Below, piece after piece: positions 20,039 through 27,031 of a DNA stretch of 64,000 nt. The stretch is from NCBI GenBank assembly GCA_016715065.1, contig JADKBN010000009.1, positions 62,001-126,000 of the forward strand, written 5' to 3'. Every line of letters begins with the position of its first letter. Positions within the stretch are counted from its first letter, which is position 1. Under the pieces are notes generated by a model, which did no database searches, was not told the origin of the DNA, and saw only the letters and a list, made by a program, of their open reading frames with translations. The stretch is from Fibrobacterota bacterium (GTDB taxonomy: Bacteria > Fibrobacterota > Fibrobacteria > UBA5070). The translations under genes and the position numbers were made by a program.

Positions 20039-21298
20039 GTGTATTGTTTATCTGTGCAGGATAAACTCAAGATTCTTTCCGCAGCCGCCAAGTACGACGT
20101 CTCGTGCTCGTCCAGCGGAAGCTCGCGATCCACGCCACAATCGGGCATGGGCAACGGGGTGGCGTCTGGTATCTGCCACAGTTTCACGGACGACGGACGT
20201 TGTGTCTCGCTCCTGAAAATCCTGCTCTCCAATGTTTGTCTGTTCGACTGCGCCTATTGCTCCAACCGGCGCACCAACGACATCCCCCGCGCCACTTTCC
20301 GGCCCTCGGAAGTCGTGAGCCTGGTGCTGGAGTTCTACCGGCGCAATCTCATCGAAGGGCTGTTCCTGAGCTCCGGGATTTTTGGTAGCGTGGACACCAC
20401 CATGGAAGCCCTGGTGGCCGTGGCGCGCACGCTGCGAACCGAACACCGGTTCGGAGGGTACATCCATCTCAAGGCCATTCCCGGGGCCAGCCCGGAGCTG
20501 GTGGCCCAGGCCGGACTGTATGCGGATCGATTGAGTGTCAACATCGAGATCCCCTCCGAGGCCGGGCTCAAGAATCTGGCCCCGGAAAAGGACTACGCCT
20601 CCGTCTTCCAGCCCATGAATTCCATCCAACAGGGAATCCTGGAACACAAGGCGGAATCGAAGGTTTCGCGGTTCGCCCCACGCTTTTCACCTGCCGGGCA
20701 AAGCACCCAACTGATCGTGGGGGCCTCGCCGGAATCCGACCTGCAGATTTTGTCGCTGGCATCCGGTCTATACGGCAAGCAGCAGCTCAAGCGGGTATAT
20801 TACTCGGGCTACATCCCCGTCAACCACGATGCGCGTCTGCCCGCGTTGGCTCGCCCGCCTCTGCGGCGTGAAAACCGGCTCTACCAGGCCGATTGGCTGA
20901 TGCGGTTTTACAAGTTCCAGTTCGACGAACTCGTGGACGACCTCCACCCGGACCTGGATCCGGATCTGGACCCCAAAGCGGCCTGGGCCTTGCGGCACCC
21001 GGAGCAATTTCCGGTGGACGTGAACCGGGCGGATCTGGAAACCATCTTGCGTGTTCCCGGCATCGGAGTGCGGTCTGCCAAACTGATCGTGACCGGGCGT
21101 CGTCATGGCACGGTGCGAATGGAGCATCTCAAGCGCTTTGGGGTGGTCCTCAAGCGGGCCAGGCCCTTTCTGTACGACCCCTTCGCCATCGGGACCTACC
21201 GCGACTTCCGTCCTGAACGCATCCGGCCCCTGTTGGCCTCGCCTCCGGAATCCACCCAACTATCCCTGTTCCATCAACCCTTGTTGTTGACCGCATGA
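20039..21298 (+). CDS. Putative DNA modification/repair radical SAM protein
   Basis: 419 residues from the GTG at 20039; a second in-frame GTG at 20054 is equally plausible and would give the more typical N-terminus. The radical SAM cluster motif CLFDCAYC (C-x3-C-x2-C) lies near residue 68, after a conserved KYDVSCSSSGSSR block. A C-terminal helix-hairpin-helix (VNRADLETILRVPGIGVRSA) suggests DNA binding. This combination matches the family annotated as putative DNA modification/repair radical SAM protein (TIGR03916 in my memory), which is typically paired with a DUF4130 or uracil-DNA-glycosylase partner. The partner gene follows with a 4-base ATGA overlap. The reaction is unknown. Confidence 0.85.
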   Translation: MYCLSVQDKLKILSAAAKYDVSCSSSGSSRSTPQSGMGNGVASGICHSFTDDGRCVSLLKILLSNVCLFDCAYCSNRRTNDIPRATFRPSEVVSLVLEFYRRNLIEGLFLSSGIFGSVDTTMEALVAVARTLRTEHRFGGYIHLKAIPGASPELVAQAGLYADRLSVNIEIPSEAGLKNLAPEKDYASVFQPMNSIQQGILEHKAESKVSRFAPRFSPAGQSTQLIVGASPESDLQILSLASGLYGKQQLKRVYYSGYIPVNHDARLPALARPPLRRENRLYQADWLMRFYKFQFDELVDDLHPDLDPDLDPKAAWALRHPEQFPVDVNRADLETILRVPGIGVRSAKLIVTGRRHGTVRMEHLKRFGVVLKRARPFLYDPFAIGTYRDFRPERIRPLLASPPESTQLSLFHQPLLLTA

Positions 21299-22119
21299 AC
21301 GCCGTGATGATGCCGGAAATCGTCGATCAAGCAACGCCGTTGGTTCTGGTGCACCCAGGAGGCTTCGATGGATTCCTCTCGGCCGTCTGCGAGGCGCTCC
21401 GCCTGAACCTTCCCGTCGATCGGATCGAATCGGTCCAAGGGTACGAGCCCGGTTTGTTCGAGTCCACGCGGAGTGTGGAAACCGACACCGATCTGGCTCA
21501 CCGAGCGGCGGCGAGAATCCTCTGGCTTTGCGGCGAAGACATCGTGTCCATGATCCGTGCGGCGCTCCTGTCCGAGTTGCCCGGCATCCAAAGCGTGGTG
21601 TGGCGTGTCCTCCGTGGCCTGCTACGCGATGGAATTGCCGGGCGCGGGCGGAATATCCTGGATGCCGATACCCACGCCACCCTCGCCGCGGCGGAAAAGA
21701 CCCGCCACGAGGCGCATCGCTTCCGTGGGTTCGTGCGCTTTTCCAAGGCTCCCGACGGATCGCTCTTTTCTGTCATCGCCCCGGACCATGACATCCTGGA
21801 GCTCTTGGCTCCGCACTTTTCCGCACGTTTTCCCAACGAGACCTGGATGATCGCCGACGCCAAGCGCGGTCGCTGCCTGCGTCACGCAAAAGGGGAATTG
21901 GAAATCCTGTCGGTGGACACCGCAAGCCTTCCCAAGGAATCGAAGGCGGTGGAGTCGCTCGCCTCCATGACGGACAGGGGTTTCCAGGAGCTTTGGCAGA
22001 CCTATTACAAGTCCATCAACATTGCCGAGCGAGCGAATCCCAAGCTGTTGGCCCGGAACCTGCCGCGCAAATATTGGCGGTACCTGCCGGAGCGGGCTGT
22101 TTCACTGCGTGGGCATTGA
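21295..22119 (+). CDS. DUF4130 protein, partner of the radical SAM DNA protein
   Basis: 274 residues. It shows the family's typical blocks: an N-terminal GGFDGFLSAVCEA, a central HRFRGFVRF followed by a PDHDILELLAPHFSARF-like block and a WMIADAKRGRC segment, and a C-terminal WQTYYKSINIAERANPKL with LPRKYWRYLPE. I recall this as the DUF4130/TIGR03915 'probable DNA metabolism protein', found next to the radical SAM family and in many genomes fused to a C-terminal uracil-DNA-glycosylase domain. Here the protein stops after the DUF4130 part, so no glycosylase is fused, and none is encoded nearby. Translation is coupled to the radical SAM gene by the overlapping ATGA. Confidence 0.83.
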   Translation: MNAVMMPEIVDQATPLVLVHPGGFDGFLSAVCEALRLNLPVDRIESVQGYEPGLFESTRSVETDTDLAHRAAARILWLCGEDIVSMIRAALLSELPGIQSVVWRVLRGLLRDGIAGRGRNILDADTHATLAAAEKTRHEAHRFRGFVRFSKAPDGSLFSVIAPDHDILELLAPHFSARFPNETWMIADAKRGRCLRHAKGELEILSVDTASLPKESKAVESLASMTDRGFQELWQTYYKSINIAERANPKLLARNLPRKYWRYLPERAVSLRGH

Positions 22120-22154
22120 CGACTGGCCTCGGGCTAACTTTCAACTGCGTTGTG

Positions 22155-22405
22155 CTTTTCCAGGCGCGGGCCTGGGTGCCGTTTTCACGGGGCTGCCGCG
22201 CCCCGTGACCCGCGGCCAGAGGGACTGACGCCGTCCCTCTGGACACCCGCGCCGGGGGACTTGGGCTTACGCGGCCACGCCGGCTAGCTGGGTAAGTGAA
22301 AACGATGAACGCCGTGGCATTGGTCAAAGGGCATCAGGGACGCGATCGATATCCTCATGGCACTGGCCGCTCCAATAACCAAGTCCCCCGGACCCCCTGC
22401 CAATT
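22155..22405 (-). repeat. Dispersed hairpin repeat, copy 1 (minus orientation)
   Basis: The gap 22120-22597 holds no convincing gene. Read on the minus strand, 22402-22323 matches the core of the repeats at 26.9 kb and 29.8 kb (GGGGTCCGGGGGAC, then a GATCGCG..CCCTGA block). It is followed by two hairpins: CCAGAGGG/CCCTCTGG (22216-22223 with 22235-22242) and CACGGGGC/GCCCCGTG (22186-22193 with 22200-22207). An outer GGCGCGGG/CCCGCGCC pair encloses both. The 29.9 kb copy has the same two hairpins in the same order. Confidence 0.7.
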
Positions 22406-22555
22406 CTGCTGGATTGCCAGTTCGGCAAACCGCATTTGATTGCCAATTTCCGGTTTCCGTACGCTTCGCTGGTCGAACGATTTGATGCCATGGGCCGTTG
22501 CTGGCGAATGGAAGGATAGAGGATGGCCGCCACCGTTCCTGGTTGTGCGATGTAG

Positions 22556-22575
22556 GGGCGATTCATGAATCGCCC
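22556..22575. repeat. 20-bp perfect palindrome, REP-like
   Basis: The sequence GGGCGATTCATGAATCGCCC is a perfect palindrome, preceded by GTAG. Elements of this look are widespread as short intergenic repeats in some bacterial phyla. It lies just downstream of the DUF116 gene's stop codon and could end or stabilise that transcript. Confidence 0.55.
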
Positions 22576-22597
22576 GCTGCAACGGCATTGACGTTGT

Positions 22598-23773
22598 TCA
22601 GGTTTGGGATAGGAGTTCCAGCAAGCGGTCGGTGTCGATTTCTGTCGGGGTTCCGTTTGGATCCCAGTGGCGCTTGCAGCCGCTGTAGCGTAGGAACACA
22701 CATTGGGCTTGCAGACCCAAGGCGCGCATTTCGTAGCCTCCCGGGACCAGGTGCAAGGGGCAGGCGGCAGCCACCAGTGCGGTCTGGCCGTCTTCCTTCC
22801 AGCGTTCGAGCCAGGCGGTGAACGAAGAGGCATGCGGAACCACGTAGACCTTGAATCCTTTTTCCTCGCCCAATTCCGTCAAGCGCGAGACGTTGCAGGT
22901 TCGGTCGCAATGGGCGCAGGAAATGTCGGTTCCGCGGCGCAACGCCATGCAGGCGCGATCGTCGCGCGAGCGCATGCAGCCCGGCACCAGCACCACCTTG
23001 CGGGGCCTTTGGAGGAATCCCGGCCGGAATCCGCGGTTCATGGCCTCGGCCCCTACCATGTTCAAGTGGTACAGCCTCTCGTGGCGCGTGATCAAAAAGA
23101 GGTCTTCGCGGGGCTGGAGTTGCGCCAAGGCCCTGGTGCGGAAGGCTTCGACTCCCTGGGTCCATTCCGACAGATCTTGGTGTGCGGCGGACTCGAACCA
23201 CCGGGCCAGGTTCCAGGTGGCCACGCGAAATTCCTCCGCGCTCCAAAACACCCCCACACCATCCAGCCAGTGGCGCATCCGCAGGGCCTCCTGCCCGAAT
23301 TCACCGGTGGCCTCCAGCCAGTCCACCAAGATCGGGTCTTGGCAAGGTTGGATGAAGTCCTGCAACGGTGCCTGGAGCAGGCTCTGGAAAATCTGGGCAC
23401 GCTCGGCGTCGGCGGTGGCTTTCTGGTCGGGTTCATCCCGGCGGATCGCCCACAATTGCCGCATTCGCTCGCGCAATGCGGGCGGTGTTTGGCCCGCCAA
23501 GTGGGCGTATTCCTCGCGGAGGATTCCGAAGGTCAAGAGCTCGACGGCGTATTCGCCCCGCGAACGCTCGTCTTCGGCGCCACTTGCCGCCCCCAGCGCC
23601 AAACGAGCATCGATGAATTCGCCCAGCTCCTGTTCTGCCTGCGCCAGAAAGCGATCGGTCAGGGCCTCCAGGACGGATTGGAATGCTTCCGGGGTCGCCT
23701 GCGGAAGGTCCAGTCGATACGGACTGGCAATGGTTTCAAGGGAGCGCGATGCGCTCGTGGCGGTGGGGGCCAT
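22598..23773 (-). CDS. DUF116-domain protein with a novel N-terminal helical region
   Basis: 391 residues. The C-terminal ~170 residues (from about 215) resemble DUF116: a VPGCMRSRDDRAC block, then CAHCDRTCNVSRL, a PHASSF segment, VAAACPLHLVPGGYE and a final RYSGCKRHWD. The conserved cysteines (about eight) suggest a metal or Fe-S site. The first ~210 residues are acidic and helical, with no similarity I recognise. A Shine-Dalgarno-like GGAGAG precedes the ATG at 23773. It is transcribed away from the beta-helix lipoprotein gene. The function of DUF116 proteins is unknown; the cysteines suggest redox or metal chemistry. Confidence 0.65.
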   Translation of the reverse strand: MAPTATSASRSLETIASPYRLDLPQATPEAFQSVLEALTDRFLAQAEQELGEFIDARLALGAASGAEDERSRGEYAVELLTFGILREEYAHLAGQTPPALRERMRQLWAIRRDEPDQKATADAERAQIFQSLLQAPLQDFIQPCQDPILVDWLEATGEFGQEALRMRHWLDGVGVFWSAEEFRVATWNLARWFESAAHQDLSEWTQGVEAFRTRALAQLQPREDLFLITRHERLYHLNMVGAEAMNRGFRPGFLQRPRKVVLVPGCMRSRDDRACMALRRGTDISCAHCDRTCNVSRLTELGEEKGFKVYVVPHASSFTAWLERWKEDGQTALVAAACPLHLVPGGYEMRALGLQAQCVFLRYSGCKRHWDPNGTPTEIDTDRLLELLSQT

Positions 23774-23924
23774 GATTCTCTCCGTTCGTGGGTGCTATGG
23801 AGAGTTGGACACCGGTGGTGGTGGGAAATGTCACCGTCAGGAGAATGGCCGTTTTGGTACAATGGGATGGAGGCTAGGTAGTGGTGTCATCCGGTTGCCA
23901 CTGTTGCCCATGAAGGAGTCGACC

Positions 23925-25418
23925 ATGCCGATACGGAAGACCTTTGCGCTTGCTGGTCTGTTGTGGCTGTTGGTCGCTTTCACCGGGTGCGGGGATGGTT
24001 CCACGAGTGCTGATCCCGTTTCTCAGCCGCCTGCGCCGCTGCCGGACACCGCCACGGTGGCGTTTGTGGAGCCGCCCGTGACAGGACGGACGTTTTGGAT
24101 CGATCCTTTGGGGGGAAGTCCGGCCGGGGATGGATCGCAAGCCCACCCCTGGCGCACGCTCCAGGAAGTGCTGGACAGCGGCTTGGTGGCCCATTACGCC
24201 CCGACGTCTTCCTCCGACCCGCATTCCCCGTGGGCGCTCAAAGATTCCGGAGCACCCGTTCAAGGTGGCGACAGACTCTACCTGAAGTCGGGCTATCATG
24301 GATTCATTCGACGGAGTCAATTCTGCTTCCGTCAGTGGCTGCACATCGAGGCTGCCCCCAACGACACCCCCGTGCTGGCCCAATTCCAGATCACCGGGGC
24401 CTTCGCCAAGGTCCACCTGAAGGGCTTGCGGATCCGCAAGGAGGACTGGATTCCCTCGGACACCGCCACGGGCGACCACAAACTGTGGTGGAAGGCGCAA
24501 GCGATCAATCGCAATTCCGGTGCGTTGGTGCAGTTGCAGGGCTCCGGGGCCAACCCCTCCCGCGAGGCGGTGTTGCAGGATTTGGTCTTGAGTTCGGCCC
24601 GCGACGTCTCGAAATGGTCCGCCGCCGATTGGGTGGAACGCGCGGCTTCGGGCATCGCCTTGCGATGGGCGCGGCGGGTCACCATCCAAGGGTGCAAGGT
24701 GGAGAATACGCGTTTTGGCTTCTCGATCGACGACGCGTCGGACAGCACCTGGGCCTTCGACAACCTGGTGCGCCGATATTCAGGTGACGGATTCCGTCTG
24801 GTATCGGATTGGTGCCGCCTCGAGCGAAACCGCATCGAAGGCTGCATGAAGGTCGACGACAACCACGACGACGGGATCCAGTCCTGGTCGCGCGGCGCGG
24901 ACGGATCCGTGGGAACCGGTGTGGTGCGCGGGAACATCCTGCGCGACAACGTGATCGTGGGAATCATCGATTCGACCGACCCGCTGCGAGGCTCGCCGCA
25001 GGGGATCGGTGCCTTCGACGGGATGTTCGAGGGCTGGGTGGTGGAACGAAACGTGATCGTCTCCAACACCTACCACGGCATCGCCTTCTACGGCATGCGC
25101 CATTCGCGCGTTTCGCACAACACGGTGATCGACCAGGTCCCCGGCGACAACGTCGCCCCTTGGATCCTGGTGCGCGCCCACAAGAAGGGGGAGTCAGCTG
25201 AAAACGTGGTCGTGACCCACAACCTGGCGATGTCCAGCGTCGGGGTCGAGGGATCCGACATGACGGATTCCGGCAACGTCGTGATCGGAAAGCCGGCGTT
25301 CCAGCGGCTTTCCTGGCTCTTCGTGGACGCGTTCCGGGGCGACGTGCGCCTGCGCGACAACGACTCCACACGCGCGTTGTTGGGCCACGGCGAGGCGGCA
25401 GGGGTTTTCGGGTTGTGA
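23925..25418 (+). CDS. Lipoprotein with right-handed parallel beta-helix
   Basis: 497 residues. The start at 23925 follows AAGGAG by 6 bases; an ATG at 23910 is a less likely alternative. The N-terminus is a lipoprotein signal (hydrophobic LAGLLWLLVAFTGC, with Cys about residue 21), followed by a Pro/Ser-rich linker. From about residue 55 the WIDPLGGSPAGDGSQAHPW pattern opens a pectate-lyase-like beta-helix: repeated short strands with N at turns (NRIEGCM, NVIVGIID, NVIVSNTYHGIAF, HNTVIDQ). Such folds bind or cleave polysaccharides. I see no clear catalytic Ca/Arg set, so lyase, hydrolase or simple binding all remain open. It is likely anchored to the outer membrane. Confidence 0.75.
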   Translation: MPIRKTFALAGLLWLLVAFTGCGDGSTSADPVSQPPAPLPDTATVAFVEPPVTGRTFWIDPLGGSPAGDGSQAHPWRTLQEVLDSGLVAHYAPTSSSDPHSPWALKDSGAPVQGGDRLYLKSGYHGFIRRSQFCFRQWLHIEAAPNDTPVLAQFQITGAFAKVHLKGLRIRKEDWIPSDTATGDHKLWWKAQAINRNSGALVQLQGSGANPSREAVLQDLVLSSARDVSKWSAADWVERAASGIALRWARRVTIQGCKVENTRFGFSIDDASDSTWAFDNLVRRYSGDGFRLVSDWCRLERNRIEGCMKVDDNHDDGIQSWSRGADGSVGTGVVRGNILRDNVIVGIIDSTDPLRGSPQGIGAFDGMFEGWVVERNVIVSNTYHGIAFYGMRHSRVSHNTVIDQVPGDNVAPWILVRAHKKGESAENVVVTHNLAMSSVGVEGSDMTDSGNVVIGKPAFQRLSWLFVDAFRGDVRLRDNDSTRALLGHGEAAGVFGL

Positions 25419-25455
25419 GGGGACAGGCGGTACCTTGTCAGAAGGAGAAGATTTG

Positions 25456-25791
25456 ATGCTGTTTTCGGAGGTTGATCGCCGGCTCATTGAAGCCCAGGTT
25501 TTCGATCCGGAAGCCGCGCCGTCGTTCGAGGTGATGAAATCATGCCTTGTTTGGCCGGATGAATGTCCTGAACACATCAGCAACGAAGGCCGCGAAGTGC
25601 TGTATGATCTCCTCATTGTTCGTGGATTCCTCCACAGAGGAGTGCCTTTGGAGCGATGGGGCCTCGATCCGCAATTTTTCTAGTATCGATGGGAAGAGGC
25701 GCAAGCCACCGAGCTTCTTTGGAATGGCTTCCGTCGAATGCATCTGTCGGAATCCGACTCCGCCTACCTGATGCGGTCTCTCGTTTCCTGA
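25456..25791 (+). pseudogene. Small unknown gene interrupted by an in-frame TAG
   Basis: A strong Shine-Dalgarno (GAAGGAGAAG) precedes the ATG at 25456. The first 75 codons end at TAG (25681-25683). Reading on in the same frame gives 36 more sensible codons (YRWEEAQATELLWNGF, then a MHLSESDSAYLMRSLVS ending) to a TGA at 25789. The amphipathic, Trp/Leu-rich continuation looks like genuine coding sequence, so the amber codon probably truncates an original protein of about 111 residues. I do not recognise the family. Next to it lies a broken Rpn-like gene, so this stretch looks like decaying accessory DNA. A functional 75-residue protein is also possible. Confidence 0.5.
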
Positions 25792-25792
25792 A

Positions 25793-26473
25793 TTGCCTCC
25801 ACTGTTTCGGACTCGATGCTTCGCGGGTTCTAAGTTTGGGGGCCGATCGGATTGGCGGCGACTCCGATCTCGGTCCCACCCACGGTCGGTAAACCTCCAT
25901 CGCACGGCTCATTACGTCCTGGACTTGATGGAGCGGGATCCGGGATGCCCGGTGATTCCAGTTGCCCTCGTGACAGATCTGAAACCGGGCACGATCCCCC
26001 AGCGCCTCCGGTTGGAGGACCTGGGCGACGAGGAGCCGATCCTGACCTTTCGGCATCGGACCCAGGTGGTGGCCCAAGAGGATCTGATGAGCTGGCATCG
26101 CCGTTCCAACGTCATTGCGGCCGTGATGACGATGGCGTTGCATGGAACAATGAGTCAGGCTGACCGGGCTCGACTGGCTTTCTTGGACCTGGAGAAGCTA
26201 GTCGATGCGGAAGAAGTCCAGAGGTTGTCCCCTTTGGTCTTTCAAGTGGGTAAATTGGATGCTGAAGAACAAGAAAGGATCAAGACCATGAAGTCGACAC
26301 TGCCAGAGCCGCACTTCTTCAAGCTCATGAAGGCTGAGGGTGAAGCTAAAGGCAAAGCCGAATCTAGCCGGGAGACGGCCCGGAAGCTTCTGGAGCACGG
26401 CGTTTCGTGGGAAATCATCACGAGTTCGACAGGTATCCGTCCCGCTGATCTGAAGAAATCCAAGAAGAAGTAG
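25793..26473 (+). pseudogene. 5'-truncated Rpn/PDDEXK-like nuclease-family remnant
   Basis: The open frame begins at a TTG with no ribosome site, and its first ~35 codons are Arg/Ser-rich and look non-coding. From about 25900 it reads as real protein: a block around ALVTDLKPGTIPQRLRL, a long helical middle, and a C-terminal tail KAEGEAKGKAESSRETARKLLEHGVS... ending in lysines. That tail (charged helix, then a 'LLEHGVSWEIITSSTG' helix-turn-helix-like segment) is typical of Rpn/transposase_31 and DUF4351 proteins. The N-terminal PD-(D/E)XK catalytic core is missing. The nearest ATG that could restart translation is 25928. A terminator-like hairpin follows at 26522. Confidence 0.45.
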
Positions 26474-26790
26474 CCCTTCGACAGGCTCAGGGGCCATTGG
26501 TCCCAAATCCGCATGGAATCTAGCGCCCTGGTCTGCAAGTGAGGTCGGGGCGCTTTTGTTTCTTCCTGACAAATCCTGACAAAACATCCAGTTTCTCTCC
26601 CCTCGCCGCGGGCCTCCAGGCCTGTCCTGAGCGGAGTCGAAGGGCATTCGGCCCACCCGCCCCGCGCCCGCTGGGCCCATCCTTGGGGCGTTGTCGCATC
26701 CGGCGGCTTGTCACTGGCGCGTGTCGGCGGGAGCGGCCACCAGGCCGGGATTTCGGGCCCTTCGACTCCGCTCAGGGTCCGAAATCCCTT
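26470..26790. repeat. Three CCCTTCGAC...CTCAGG dispersed repeat units
   Basis: The short unit CCCTTCGACTCCGCTCAGG, or its reverse complement or a near variant, occurs at about 26471-26490, 26625-26646 and 26758-26776. The last lies inside a hairpin whose arms GGGATTTCGG (26747-26756) and CCGAAATCCC (26779-26788) are perfect. No gene is seen between 26474 and the RHS frame. Confidence 0.5.
26522..26561 (+). terminator. Probable Rho-independent terminator
   Basis: Stem AGCGCCC (26522-26528) pairs with GGGCGCT (26548-26554), and the T-rich run TTTTGTTTCTT begins at 26554. It lies 48 bases after the Rpn-like remnant and would end transcripts coming from 25.4 kb. The loop is long (19 bases), which lowers confidence. 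Confidence 0.5.
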
Positions 26791-26796
26791 TTACAG

Positions 26797-27031
26797 AATG
26801 CCCGCTCTTGACCGTGCCGCGTGCTCCGCGGTCACGGTCAAGAGCGGGCATTTGGGGCCGATCAAACCGAAAGGTGAGTATCAGACAAAAACCGGCAGGG
26901 GGGACCGGGGGGCAAGCTTAGTGGAACGGCCAAACAAACCTGGGATATCGATCGCGACCCTGAAGCCATCGCCAAGAGATCAGCCATCACCCCCACCACA
27001 GCCCTGGCGCCTGTGGCATTGGCCGTTCCAG
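26797..27031 (+). repeat. Dispersed repeat, copy 2 (left of RHS), with 19-bp perfect hairpin
   Basis: This is a direct-repeat partner of 29704-29941. The first 54 bases form a hairpin with perfect 19-bp arms (26798-26816 and 26833-26851; left arm ATGCCCGCTCTTGACCGTG), with an inner CCGCG/CGCGG pair in the loop. The rest matches the right copy through the GATCGCGACCCTGAAGCC block and the GGCATTGGCCGTTCCAG stretch. Past that point it runs into RHS coding sequence, where the other copies have hairpins. Confidence 0.75.

Noticed and set aside
22016..22833. Small open frames on both strands in the gap after the DUF4130 gene
   Set aside because: Their sequence is translated repeat hairpins; no ribosome site or similarity supports them.
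23858..23863. TACAAT as a -10 box before the beta-helix lipoprotein
   Set aside because: No matching -35 element lies 16-18 bases upstream.
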